43,666 nt of DNA. Origin: an uncultured Sphingomonas sp. GTDB lineage: Bacteria; Pseudomonadota; Alphaproteobacteria; Sphingomonadales; Sphingomonadaceae. The stretch lies in contig NZ_CAMLAC010000006.1 in assembly GCF_946477935.1 (NCBI RefSeq), positions 1-43,666 on the forward strand. Direction: 5' to 3'. The notes under the pieces were generated by a model, which had not been told where the DNA came from, did not search any database, and saw only the letters and a list, made by a program, of their open reading frames with translations. Positions 8,826 through 18,174 of this stretch are shown one piece after another (the stretch's first letter is position 1; each line of letters begins with the position of its first letter). The translations under genes were made by a program, and so were the position numbers.

Positions 8826-10342
8826 GGCTTTTTGTCTCCAGCATGGGTGTCAATCACGACACCCTCCCCGTCGAACCCACGCGCACGTGCCCAGGCCACG
8901 GCGGCGAGGCGGCGGTTGACGCCGATCTTGGCGTAGATGCGCGCGACGTGGTTACGCACCGTGTTGCTGGCGACCTTCAACGTTCGGGCAATCGTCTTGT
9001 CATCATGGCCGCGACAGATCAGCGCCAACACCTCGCGTTCGCGCGCGGTCAGATCGTCGAGCCCCGGACCGTCGGCAGCATTCTGCGGCGCACGTAGCCG
9101 GGTCAACTTGTCCATGACCGTGCGACTGAACCAGCTGGTGTCCTTCATCACCGCTTCGATCGCTTCAACCAGTTCGACCTCGGTCGCCTTGCGCTGGGTA
9201 ATGTCCTGGAACGCCCACAGGACGCAGGTGTCATCGCCGAGCCGAATGGCCTCCGTCGACACGATGCAGTCGATCCGGGCGCCGCCCTTTGCGTGGATAC
9301 AAGTTTCATACCCCCGCAGGTCGTCGCCGGCATCAATCGCCGCTTCGATATGGCGCCGGATCGTGTCGCTCTGCCAAAGCTTTACCTTGCCCAGCGGCTG
9401 GCCGATGATCTCGCTTCCGGCATAGCCCGTCATGGTGGTGAAGCTGGCATTGACCTCGCACAGCACATGCCCGTCTCGCGCGCCGATGGCCATCGGTACC
9501 GGTGCCATCTGGAAGGTGCGGGTAAAGCGGTCCTCGCTATGGCGCAGCGCGTCCTCTGCCTGGCGCCGGGGCTCCAGATCGGCGAAGGTGAACAACATGC
9601 AGGGCTCATCACCCATGTCGATCGGCTGCCCAGCGACAATGACCAGCTTGGTGCCACCCTCTAGCAATGCCAGTTCCGCCTCCATCTGCGGAATGGTGCG
9701 TCGTTCGTTCAGCCGCTCCTTGGCCAGGTCGCGCTGATCGGCCTTCCGTAGCACGTCGATGTCGTAAACCGTTTTGCCCAGCACCTGGTCGCGCTCGTGG
9801 CCGGTCATCTCCAAAAATCCCTGATTGACCTTGATAAATTGGAGGTCGCGCAATCGGCAGATGACCGCCGGTGCCGGATTGGCGTTGAACGACTGCTCGA
9901 ACCGATCCTCCGCCTCGTACCGTGCGGACACGTCCTGGATGACAAGCACCAGGCAGGCCGGTTCGCCATCATCTGCATCGTTGAGTACCAAGCTGCGCAC
10001 CTGATGCACCCAGCGTGGCTCGCTCTCGCCGGCGACGGTCACCTCCACCACCACCTCGGAGAAGGAGTCCCCGGCCACCACACGTTCAACCGGATAGTCA
10101 TCGGCTTCGACGCGGTGGTTGTTGCGATAGCGCAACTGGAAGCGACGGCGATACTCGTCCACCGTCGCACCCAGATCGATGATATCAGTGACGCCGTGCA
10201 TCGCCAGTGCGGCATCGTTGGCCCAGAGCAGGCTCTGATCAGGGTCGATCAGGATCACGCCCTCGTCCAGGCCGACGATGATCTGACGCAAATGGCGCAG
10301 ATCGGCTGTCTCCCTCAGGGTCTTGAACGATGCCTCGGTCAT
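8822..10342 (-). CDS. Multi-PAS LuxR-type (HTH) regulator
   Basis: Likely start MTEASFKTLRE at 10342; PAS-like repeats; C-terminal LTAREREVLALICRGHDDKTIARTLKVASNTVRNHVARIYAKIGVNRR. Confidence 0.85.
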   Translation of the reverse strand: MTEASFKTLRETADLRHLRQIIVGLDEGVILIDPDQSLLWANDAALAMHGVTDIIDLGATVDEYRRRFQLRYRNNHRVEADDYPVERVVAGDSFSEVVVEVTVAGESEPRWVHQVRSLVLNDADDGEPACLVLVIQDVSARYEAEDRFEQSFNANPAPAVICRLRDLQFIKVNQGFLEMTGHERDQVLGKTVYDIDVLRKADQRDLAKERLNERRTIPQMEAELALLEGGTKLVIVAGQPIDMGDEPCMLFTFADLEPRRQAEDALRHSEDRFTRTFQMAPVPMAIGARDGHVLCEVNASFTTMTGYAGSEIIGQPLGKVKLWQSDTIRRHIEAAIDAGDDLRGYETCIHAKGGARIDCIVSTEAIRLGDDTCVLWAFQDITQRKATEVELVEAIEAVMKDTSWFSRTVMDKLTRLRAPQNAADGPGLDDLTAREREVLALICRGHDDKTIARTLKVASNTVRNHVARIYAKIGVNRRLAAVAWARARGFDGEGVVIDTHAGDKKP

Positions 10343-10350
10343 GGTTTGCG

Positions 10351-10713
10351 TCAGTCGCGCCGACCATGGACGAACCAGGCGAGCGCGTAGGCACCGAGCG
10401 CCGCGGCCAAAGCCCATAGCACCGGGCTGTCTTGCACCGTTTGCGCTGCCGCCTTGCCACGCTCGGCCGTATCGGCCAGTCGTCCGGCCGCTGCCTTCAC
10501 ACGGTCGCCGGCCTCCTCGGCCAGATCGGGGGCGCCGTCGATGGCATCTTCAGCGATGGAGCGGGCGCGGCCATAACCATGCTGCGCCGCGCCTGCGACC
10601 TGATCGACCACGCCAGCGACTGTCCAGTCCCGGCTGTCGACGGCGTCGCCGATCCCCTTCTCGACCTTGCCTTCGACATAGCGAGCGCCGCCTTGAAACT
10701 CGTCCTTGTTCAT
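10351..10713 (-). CDS. CsbD family protein with C-terminal TM segment
   Basis: 120 aa; MNKDEFQGGARYVEGKVEKGIGDAVDS...; hydrophobic VLWALAAALGAYALAWFV. Confidence 0.75.
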   Translation of the reverse strand: MNKDEFQGGARYVEGKVEKGIGDAVDSRDWTVAGVVDQVAGAAQHGYGRARSIAEDAIDGAPDLAEEAGDRVKAAAGRLADTAERGKAAAQTVQDSPVLWALAAALGAYALAWFVHGRRD

Positions 10714-10751
10714 CGTCGGATTCTTGGGAAATTAAAGGTCGGCCAAGTGGG

Positions 10752-11072
10752 TCAGGCCAGTACGCCGCAACCTGCGGCGGCCTTGCCCACTGCCAATGCA
10801 ATGGCGGGATCTTTCATCTCACCCGCTACGCGCAGCAGGTCGCTGACCGTCAGCTTCGTTGGATCGCTATCGCCCTGGCGATAAGCGGCCGCTGCGCGCC
10901 CGAGCTGTTGCAACTGGCCAAGCGACAAGTCGCGCTGCAGACGAGTGCCGACGCAGTCCGCGCGCGGCTCGTCCAGACCGTATCGCTGGAGGCCCGTTGA
11001 TATCCGGGTGGCGGGTGCCGCGCAGGCCGTCAAAGTGGTTGCGCCAAGCAGCGCGATGACCAGCAGTCGCAT
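10752..11072 (-). CDS. Small hypothetical lipoprotein
   Basis: Likely start MRLLVIALLGATTLTACAAP (lipobox LTAC) at 11072. Confidence 0.6.
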   Translation of the reverse strand: MRLLVIALLGATTLTACAAPATRISTGLQRYGLDEPRADCVGTRLQRDLSLGQLQQLGRAAAAYRQGDSDPTKLTVSDLLRVAGEMKDPAIALAVGKAAAGCGVLA

Positions 11073-11124
11073 CAGTGGGTCCTCCTGGACCCCTGCCACG
11101 ACAAGTGGCCGATCCGGACACACT

Positions 11125-11149
11125 AACTCACGGCAGTAATGCGTGTTCC
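11125..11149 (-). promoter_or_regulatory. Candidate EcfG (general stress response) promoter
   Basis: Minus strand GGAAC-ACGCATTACTGCCGTG-AGTT (16-nt spacer), similar to the published GGAAC-N16/17-CGTT; ~50 nt upstream of ATG 11072. Confidence 0.4.
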
Positions 11150-11169
11150 TGGTATCGTTGCACCAGCTG

Positions 11170-11370
11170 CTAGTCCTGACCTACCAGGCTTAGCGTGGTA
11201 GCTCTCTCGCGATAGAGCTCCTCGAGGCGGGCATGGATCAGCCTTGGTCCTGCCTCGTTCGACCGTTCCGCCATCGCCCGGTGAGCTGCGGCGCGAGCGA
11301 GCAAATAACCCTGCTCCTCCACGCCAACACGCTCGATAGCGTTGGAATATGGATCGGATTGCTCGCTCAT
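11170..11370 (-). CDS. Hypothetical protein (66 aa)
   Basis: MSEQSDPYSNAIERVGVEEQGYLLARAAAHRAMAERSNEAGPRLIHARLEELYRERATTLSLVGQD; TATAAT on minus strand at 11405-11400. Confidence 0.5.
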   Translation of the reverse strand: MSEQSDPYSNAIERVGVEEQGYLLARAAAHRAMAERSNEAGPRLIHARLEELYRERATTLSLVGQD

Positions 11371-11480
11371 GGCTTGAGGTTAGCATCACGTAAACCGTGA
11401 TTATATCGTGCCCATATACCTATGATGTAGTGCATTTCGGCTACATGGCTCCAATGCCGCGGCCTGCTTGCAGGAGCTTT

Positions 11481-11542
11481 GACCCATTTGCGGTCACTCA
11501 GGGCACCCTTCCGCGCTTCCCAACTTCAGACATCCATTCATC
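11481..11542. repeat. Dispersed ~61-bp intergenic element, copy 3
   Basis: GACCCATTTGCGGTCACTCAGGGCACCCTTCCGCGCTTCCCAACTTCAGACATCCATTCATC (62 nt). Confidence 0.85.
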
Positions 11543-11557
11543 GCGACACCCGCGGTC

Positions 11558-11593
11558 AAAAAAAGCCCGAACGTCCGTGAGGCAGTTCGGGCT
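11558..11593 (-). terminator. Rho-independent terminator downstream of phoD-like gene
   Basis: Minus strand AGCCCGAAC-tgcctcacggac-GTTCGGGCTTTTTTT. Confidence 0.75.
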
Positions 11594-11699
11594 TAGGATG
11601 TATTGGAGCAGCGATGCCTGTGAGACGGTACTGCATTCCACGTGGGTTGTTGCTGTTCGAGAGCAGGCATACTGCCTTGAACTGCTGTAATAATCGATC

Positions 11700-13355
11700 T
11701 TACGCGACTACGCTGAGCGGTGTCCGATGATCCCGTACGACCCGATGCGATGCTGCGATTCGGCGCTCGAACGGCTTTTGGAAGATGGTGGAGATCGCGA
11801 CGTGCTCCGCCACTACGGCCGACGGCGTGATCGTAAGGAGGGTATAGCCCTTGGCGTCCTGATCGCAGAACACGACTTCGCGATTAGCGTCCGCCAGCAC
11901 CCGTCCCAGACCAGGCAACAGTGACCCGTAGGAGGGGCTGGTGATCGCCGTCGCACCAAATTCGGCCGCCACCAGCGTGCCTGCGTCGTCATAAAGGTCG
12001 TTCGACCACGCGGCATGGCTGTCACCCGACAGGACGATCGGTCGGGCACCGGTACGGCGAAACGAGGCGTAGAGCCGCTCCCGGGCGGCTGGATAGCCGT
12101 CCCAGGCATCAAGGTTGAACGGCAGACCTGCACGATAGCTCGCGATGCTCTGATCGAGGCGCGCACGCCACGTCACTGGAACCTTGGCCAGCATGGTGGC
12201 AAACCGACCGCCATCATCCATTTTGGCGGGATCAGGGCCAGCGACGCGCGCCATGACGACTTGATTGCCGATCAGCTGCCACGGCTTGCCGGCGCGTATG
12301 GAGGCTGCGAGGACGTTCTCCAACCATGCCTGCTGCTCTGCACCCAGCATCTCGCGGTCGGGGCGTGCCCGCTCAGTAACCGCCGCAGCGAAGAGCGCCG
12401 GATCGGGCGCTTCGCCTTTCGGTGCCACCTGTTGAGACCGGGCCAGCAGCCTCGTTTCGACCATTGCCAGCGTCATGAGCTCGCCAAATTCAAAGCTTCG
12501 GAAGATCGCCTCCCGACCTAGCTTTCTGCGTGAGTCCCGGATCGGCATCCATTCGAAATAGGCCTGCATCGCGGCTGCCTTACGTGCCGCCCAGTCACCC
12601 TCGAGAGTCGATTCGTGATTCTCCGCTCCGCCGATCCAGCTATCGTTGGCAACCTCGTGATCGTCCCATACGCAGATGAACGCCGCGCGGGCGTGGGCAG
12701 CTTGCATGTCAGGATCGGCCTTCACCTGCGCATGGCGACGGCGGTAATCGGACAGCGTTACGATCTCGTGCGGGGGATCGGGCAGTCTGTTCAGCTTGCG
12801 TGCGATCTCCGCGCCGTACCCGTCGGCGCCATACTCGTAGATATAATCTCCGAGATGCACGACCGCATCAAGCTGCGGTCGGCCGGCCAAATCTGCATAG
12901 GCATTGAACAGACCGCCGGAATAAAGCTGGCAAGATGCCACCCCGAGAACCAGTTGATCGACCTTGCCGACGGGCAGCGTCCGGAACCGGCCGACCGGGG
13001 ATTTGCGGCCTGACGCATCGCTGAACCAGAACCAATAATCCCGGCCTGCGCCGAGACGATCAACCTCGACTTTGACGGTGTGGTCCGATGCGGCCCGCGC
13101 TACAGCACGCCCCGATCGACGTACCCGTCCGTCCGGACTGTCGGCAACGAACCACTCAAGCGGCACATCGCTGGCGTCCTCCCCGACGGTGGCCCGTGTC
13201 CACAGCACGGCCCCATCGCGGCCAGGATCACCGCTCGCGACACCGTGCAGGAAGTCGACGGCCTGCTGGCTCCCGGCGCCTGCCTTAGTGGGCAACGCAA
13301 GGGCCATACTGCTGCCAAGGAGGGTAATCGCGCCCCGTCGTCCAATGGTAGTCAT
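11700..13355 (-). CDS. phoD: PhoD-like alkaline phosphatase/phosphodiesterase, Tat-exported
   Basis: MTTIGRRGAITLLGSSMALALPTKAGA Tat-like signal; FLHGVASGDPGRDGAVLWTRAT; VLGVASCQLYSGGLFNAYADLA; HLGDYIYEYG; WDDHEVANDSW; VLSGDSHAAWSNDL. Confidence 0.9.
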   Translation of the reverse strand: MTTIGRRGAITLLGSSMALALPTKAGAGSQQAVDFLHGVASGDPGRDGAVLWTRATVGEDASDVPLEWFVADSPDGRVRRSGRAVARAASDHTVKVEVDRLGAGRDYWFWFSDASGRKSPVGRFRTLPVGKVDQLVLGVASCQLYSGGLFNAYADLAGRPQLDAVVHLGDYIYEYGADGYGAEIARKLNRLPDPPHEIVTLSDYRRRHAQVKADPDMQAAHARAAFICVWDDHEVANDSWIGGAENHESTLEGDWAARKAAAMQAYFEWMPIRDSRRKLGREAIFRSFEFGELMTLAMVETRLLARSQQVAPKGEAPDPALFAAAVTERARPDREMLGAEQQAWLENVLAASIRAGKPWQLIGNQVVMARVAGPDPAKMDDGGRFATMLAKVPVTWRARLDQSIASYRAGLPFNLDAWDGYPAARERLYASFRRTGARPIVLSGDSHAAWSNDLYDDAGTLVAAEFGATAITSPSYGSLLPGLGRVLADANREVVFCDQDAKGYTLLTITPSAVVAEHVAISTIFQKPFERRIAASHRVVRDHRTPLSVVA

Positions 13356-13388
13356 AGGAATGATCCGCTTTCGAGGAATGTGTAACAA

Positions 13389-15713
13389 TCAGAAGCGCGC
13401 GGTCAGCTGCCCGCCATAGAAGCGTGGTTCACCAGGGATGAAGGTTGGGATGCCGAACCCTCCGCCGGTATTACCGGCGTCGAGCAGATAGTCCTTGTTG
13501 GTGGCATTGCGGATGAAGCCCGCCAATTCGAACTGGGAGTCCGCGAAGCTGATCCCGGCACGAGCGTTTACCAGCGTGACCTGGCCTTGCGACAGCTCGG
13601 CGCGGTTGGGCAGCTCGAAGTAGATGCGGCTGCGATAAGTGACGCTGGGTGTCGCGAACAGGCGCATGCCGTTGCCGAGCGGTACGTCGAGCGTGAAACC
13701 CGCTGCCGCCTGCCATTTGGGCTGCAAGCGGAACCTCGCGCCCGAGAAAGTTGGGGCGAAGCGGCTGTTCTTGTCTATGCCGCCGTCGATGTAACCGAGA
13801 TTGCCGAACAGGTTGAGCCACCGCGCGGCCCGGATATTTGCTTCGGCTTCCACGCCGAGATTGCCGGCCGACCCGGCGCTCTGCGTCAGCGTTGTGCCGT
13901 TACCCTGCTGCACGCTGACCTGAAAGCCATCGTATTTCTGGTAGAAGATTCCCAGCGAGCCCGACGCCGGACCGATACCCGCTTTGATGCCACCTTCGTA
14001 GTTCCAGACGACCTCTTCCGGCACCAGCTGACGGTTGGCGGCCGGCACGCCGGCGGCGAGACGGGCGTTAAGCTGGACGACTGGCGAACGTCGTCCTTTG
14101 GACACCGTTGCATAGATATTCACGTCGGGTGTCAGCCGGAAAAGCGCGTTGAAGCGCGGCAGCACCGCCGCATAGCTCTGCTGCGCCGTAAAGGTCTGTC
14201 CACCGGTATCGATCTGGCCCGGGATCAGCGAGGTCGCCGTCGGGTTCAGCTGCGGTCGCGGTACCCGGGCGAAATAGCCCGACTTGCGCTGTTCGATCAG
14301 CACTCGGACACCGGCAGTCAGTTCCAGCGCGGATACCGGGATCCACGTCGTGTCGGCAAACACAGAATAGCTGTCGTTCTCACCCTGGTTCTCGAAAGTC
14401 GAACTGTATGGAACCTGGCTCAGCCTGCCGCCCGTCAGCAGGCGCGTGGCGTTGGCGGCCTGGACGACCCCCGCCGCATCGATGCAGGCCAGGTTGGGCA
14501 CCACCCGCCCAGCGCATTGCAGGAACGTCCCTTCCTCCGATGAAAAGGGCACGTTCTGGGAATTATCTTCGACAAAGACGTTCCAACCGAAGGAAGCCCG
14601 CCACATCGGGCTGGCGTAATTGAACCGACCCTCATGGCTCGCCTGCCAGCCCTTGGCGATTTCACCGAATTCAAGATACCAAGCGGCAGAGCCATCGGCA
14701 TCGAACACCTCCGCGCTGTCGAACCGGCGATAACCGTTGACGGTGGTAAAGTTCCAACCATCGGCGAAGTCGTAGGACGCGGTCAGGTTGACGTCGTATA
14801 CCTCGCGATCGAGCCCCAGTTGGTCATTTCCAAGCACTTGGCCTGACACCGGCGATCCGCCAAGATGAGCACGCCCGAATGGATTGCCGGGTCCATCCTC
14901 GGTCGGTAGGGCACGGGACACGAACGGGGTACCGCCATTACGCTGACGATCAAATGTTCCAATCAGATCGACCGTCAGCGCATCGTTCGGTCTGAAGCGC
15001 AGCGAGGCACGAACGCCGAGTTGGTCCTGGGCATAAAGCTCCTTGTCTTGGCGCGGGGACAGGTTTTCAACATATCCGTCCCTCGTCTTCCATTCGAACG
15101 CGACACGCCCAGCGATCACGTCGGAGCCGGCGTTCAGGAACCCGGACACCAGCGTCTGGTCGAAATTGCCGTAGCCGCCTGTCAAAGCTCCGGACACGCC
15201 TTGACGGGGCCGGGCCGACGTCAGGCTGATCGCGCCGACTGCGGATGCAGTGCCGAACAGAGTGGCCTGCGGCCCCTTGATGACCTCGACCCGATCAATA
15301 TCGTAGATCGCCTGATAGGAGCCGCGCGATCGTGAAATGTCCACCCCATTGTAGTAGAGCGTGACCCGCGGCCCCTGTTGTGACGAACCCGAATCCGAGG
15401 TGATTCCGCGGATGACAATGCCGGGGTTGTTGGCGCTTTGCTCCTGGATGTTGAGACCTGGAACATAGTTCGATAGCTCGTCAAGATCACCGACACCAAG
15501 TTCAGCGATCCGCGCGCCTGTCACTGCGGATATAGTGATGGGAACGTCTTTCGCGCGTTGTTCGATCTTCTGCGCGGTGACGATGATCTCGTTGCCGTCA
15601 CGCGCCTCATCCTTCGGAGTATCCTGCTGGATGGATGCCTGTGCCAGTGCCGGTACCGCGCCGAGCGAACACGATGCCAGCAGCGCAGCGATAATAGATG
15701 AATGTCTTTTCAT
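13389..15713 (-). CDS. TonB-dependent receptor
   Basis: 774 aa; GNEIIVTAQKIEQRAKDVPITISAVTGARIAELGVGDLDELSNYVPGLNIQEQSANNPGIVIRGITSDSG; C-terminal FYGGQLTARF. Confidence 0.9.
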   Translation of the reverse strand: MKRHSSIIAALLASCSLGAVPALAQASIQQDTPKDEARDGNEIIVTAQKIEQRAKDVPITISAVTGARIAELGVGDLDELSNYVPGLNIQEQSANNPGIVIRGITSDSGSSQQGPRVTLYYNGVDISRSRGSYQAIYDIDRVEVIKGPQATLFGTASAVGAISLTSARPRQGVSGALTGGYGNFDQTLVSGFLNAGSDVIAGRVAFEWKTRDGYVENLSPRQDKELYAQDQLGVRASLRFRPNDALTVDLIGTFDRQRNGGTPFVSRALPTEDGPGNPFGRAHLGGSPVSGQVLGNDQLGLDREVYDVNLTASYDFADGWNFTTVNGYRRFDSAEVFDADGSAAWYLEFGEIAKGWQASHEGRFNYASPMWRASFGWNVFVEDNSQNVPFSSEEGTFLQCAGRVVPNLACIDAAGVVQAANATRLLTGGRLSQVPYSSTFENQGENDSYSVFADTTWIPVSALELTAGVRVLIEQRKSGYFARVPRPQLNPTATSLIPGQIDTGGQTFTAQQSYAAVLPRFNALFRLTPDVNIYATVSKGRRSPVVQLNARLAAGVPAANRQLVPEEVVWNYEGGIKAGIGPASGSLGIFYQKYDGFQVSVQQGNGTTLTQSAGSAGNLGVEAEANIRAARWLNLFGNLGYIDGGIDKNSRFAPTFSGARFRLQPKWQAAAGFTLDVPLGNGMRLFATPSVTYRSRIYFELPNRAELSQGQVTLVNARAGISFADSQFELAGFIRNATNKDYLLDAGNTGGGFGIPTFIPGEPRFYGGQLTARF

Positions 15714-15752
15714 GATTGCCCCCGGTTTCGAAGGGGCCTTTGGCCATGGTCC

Positions 15753-15792
15753 GTGACGGTCACGCGACGCTGCCGTGACAGTGCAGTGACGG
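15753..15792 (-). promoter_or_regulatory. Pho-box-like array of four 7-bp units at 11-bp spacing
   Basis: Minus strand CCGTCAC-TGCA-CTGTCAC-GGCA-GCGTCGC-GTGA-CCGTCAC, 40 bp upstream of the TBDT start codon; compare PhoB consensus CTGTCAT-N4-CTGTCAT. Confidence 0.5.
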
Positions 15793-15919
15793 CTAGCCAG
15801 ATATGCTCATGATTATAACATTTCGGGCAATTTTAGGCGTTTAGACGGAACATGCCGCCTCACGTACGGATCATCGTTGGGCGCATTGTTCGCTTCCGCC
15901 GGCAGGTTCGGGCTAAGCA

Positions 15920-15980
15920 GACCCATTTGCGGTCACTCAGCGCGCTCCTTTCGCCTCCCAACTTCGGACACTCATTCATC
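15920..15980. repeat. Dispersed ~61-bp intergenic element, copy 4
   Basis: GACCCATTTGCGGTCACTCAGCGCGCTCCTTTCGCCTCCCAACTTCGGACACTCATTCATC (61 nt); first 21 nt identical to copy 3. Confidence 0.85.
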
Positions 15981-16450
15981 AATTCGCGGTCGCGTTGAAG
16001 CGCCTTTGGACCGGCGAAAACTGAGACAAATTCGCCATCCACCGAGGCCAAGCCGAACGGCGGGTTCAACCGGGAGCAGCCGTTCACGAGCGTCTCGGTT
16101 GGGATCGAGTTTCGGGAATGCCGCGCGGTAGCTGTTTGGGCAATCCGATGTTCCATAAACGGCGTTGACTATGCAAATTGCGCCTATGAACCATTCAGCG
16201 ATGATCGAGGGTGGGTGCCTCTGTGGAGCTTTCGGGTCATTGGTGTCTTGGCTGCTATTCAACGGCTTTCATGCTCTATGCCATCCATGTTGCTCGGAAG
16301 GCGGTGAAAGGTCGGCACGCAACTTCAGCCGCAAGCGGCTGGCGACCTATCTTACCTCGATCAACGCACGACCGGAGCGCTATCTGGCCGAGCCGCAACA
16401 GATCGACCGCGGCGACACCGTGGATCCAATAAGACTGTCGCCGGACGACG

Positions 16451-17884
16451 TTACAAGCAGTTGGCCAATGCCGCCAATGTGTTCGCATTGGTGGTCGTCA
16501 CGTTGAAGCGCATGTACGACCGAAGATCCGCGTAGCGCGTGAAGTGGACGGCCGGTGCCGTCAGGTAGGTTCGCGCCAGCATCCGGGTCGCGACCTCGGT
16601 CGCGTCAATGCCGTCGCCCAGCGAACCCCACAGGAACAGCCCGCCTGCAGGCGGCACCGCGAACGGGAGGCCAATGTCTGTGATCGTGCGACGCAGCCCC
16701 ATCGAGCAGCGGGCCAGATGGGCGCGCACGCGGTCGCAACGGCGGCGGTAGAGTCCTTCGTGCAGGAAACGGTACAGCAGGCGTTCCTGGATGATGGTAT
16801 TGCCCAGGCCCTGGATCGGGCGGAAGTACCGGATGAATTGCATCCGGCTCTCGTCGGCGACGACAAAGCCGGGCGCTACCGCCGGTGCGATCGTATGTGA
16901 GAAACCGCCGACGTGGATGACGCGCCGCAACCCGCCGAACCGCATCAGCGGTGCCGCCGCGTACGTTCCCGGTCCCGTGGGCAGCAAATCGGCGTAGCTC
17001 GCATCGTCGACCAGCAGCAGGTCGAACTCGGCGGCGATCTCGAGAAGCTTGTGGACTTTATGCGGCGCGATGCTCGTGCCTGTAGGGTTGTGCAAGACCG
17101 AGCTCAGCAGGAACAGGTACGGACGATGCCGTTCGCACAGCGTCCGGAGCGCTTCAAGGTCCGGTCCGTCCGCCTGGCGCGGGACGCCAATGCCGCTAGC
17201 CCCCTGCGCCATCAGCACCTGCAGGTGGATGAACGAGCAAGGACGTTCGTACAGCACGCTGGTCCCCGGCCGCAGCAGGGCGCGGATCACGAGGCTCAGA
17301 CCGGCGACGGCGCCGGGCGTGGTGACGAGCTGATCGAGCGGCACCTCGATCCCCTCGCCCTTCAATTTGTCGCACAACGCCTGCCGCAGCGGCAGGTAGC
17401 CCAGCGGATTACCATAGGTACCGTCGGAGCCGATCGCAGCGGTGACCGCGCGCGCCACCTTGGCGACCTCCGCCTGCGCGCTCTCCTCGTGGCGGAGGAT
17501 GCCGCTACCCGGCGTCCGGTCGAGCGGGTGGTCGGAATGGATCAGCCGAGACGGGTCCAGCGGGGGAAGAACCGCGGGCGTGGTGATGGGGCGATCGGCC
17601 GGTGTCGCCTCGCGCACGTAGAAGCCCGCTCCGCGCACCGCATAGGCCTGGCCGTTCGCGATCAGCTTGTCATAGGCGCGGACGATCGTGTCGCGGCTAA
17701 CCCGGTGCCGCGCCGACATCGTCCGTACCGACGGCAGGCGCTGGCCGGGGAGCAGGACGCCGGCGTCGATCTCCTCGACGACCCCGCGATAGATGCGTTC
17801 CATGATCGTCATGTCCGCAGGCGCGTCAGCGGCTGCCCTGGTCATGTTCGAACTGTCATGGTCGTCCGGGTGGGCCAGGCTCAT
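16451..17884 (-). CDS. MocR-like GntR-family regulator (wHTH + aminotransferase-like domain)
   Basis: 477 aa; IYRGVVEEIDAGVLLPGQRLPSVRTMSARHRVSRDTIVRAYDKLIANG; VLHNPTGTSIAPHKVHKLLEIAAEFDLLLVDDASYADL; VIHVGGFSHTIAPAVAPGFVVADE. Confidence 0.85.
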   Translation of the reverse strand: MSLAHPDDHDSSNMTRAAADAPADMTIMERIYRGVVEEIDAGVLLPGQRLPSVRTMSARHRVSRDTIVRAYDKLIANGQAYAVRGAGFYVREATPADRPITTPAVLPPLDPSRLIHSDHPLDRTPGSGILRHEESAQAEVAKVARAVTAAIGSDGTYGNPLGYLPLRQALCDKLKGEGIEVPLDQLVTTPGAVAGLSLVIRALLRPGTSVLYERPCSFIHLQVLMAQGASGIGVPRQADGPDLEALRTLCERHRPYLFLLSSVLHNPTGTSIAPHKVHKLLEIAAEFDLLLVDDASYADLLPTGPGTYAAAPLMRFGGLRRVIHVGGFSHTIAPAVAPGFVVADESRMQFIRYFRPIQGLGNTIIQERLLYRFLHEGLYRRRCDRVRAHLARCSMGLRRTITDIGLPFAVPPAGGLFLWGSLGDGIDATEVATRMLARTYLTAPAVHFTRYADLRSYMRFNVTTTNANTLAALANCL

Positions 17885-17969
17885 CGTCTTTCATGCGATT
17901 GTACGGAAGGCACGCTCCGCACCTTGTGCAACACAGTCGTCATGAGCAACGCCTCGAGGACAGCAACCT

Positions 17970-17998
17970 CCGATCCGCAGCCCAGGGCTGCGGATCGG
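17970..17998. promoter_or_regulatory. Perfect 29-bp palindrome (14-bp arms, 1-nt centre), candidate operator
   Basis: CCGATCCGCAGCCC-A-GGGCTGCGGATCGG between divergent MocR-like gene and TBDT operon. Confidence 0.5.
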
Positions 17999-18174
17999 GG
18001 TGTCGTTCCGGCGGAAGGAAAAAGATGAGGTCGGTGGATGATGCGTCCGTCATGTTCGGCTCGTGAGGCGTAATTAACTGAATTCACTTCAAATGGGGCC
18101 GGGGCAACAAGGATAACGATCCTGCGCTCCAGCAATTGCTCCTAGAACATACCTAATGGAGAGGGGTTATCGCA

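Noticed and set aside
15860-16262. Minus-strand ORFs of 96-98 aa
   Set aside because: They run through repeat copy 4 and have no recognisable family or start context.
16165-16506. Possible GFA-like protein (MIEGGCLCGAF...)
   Set aside because: Only the GGCLCG start resembles the family; the following Cys motifs are absent.
17881-18135. 84-aa minus-strand ORF considered as a precursor peptide
   Set aside because: Overlaps the palindrome and promoter region; no leader/core-like pattern.
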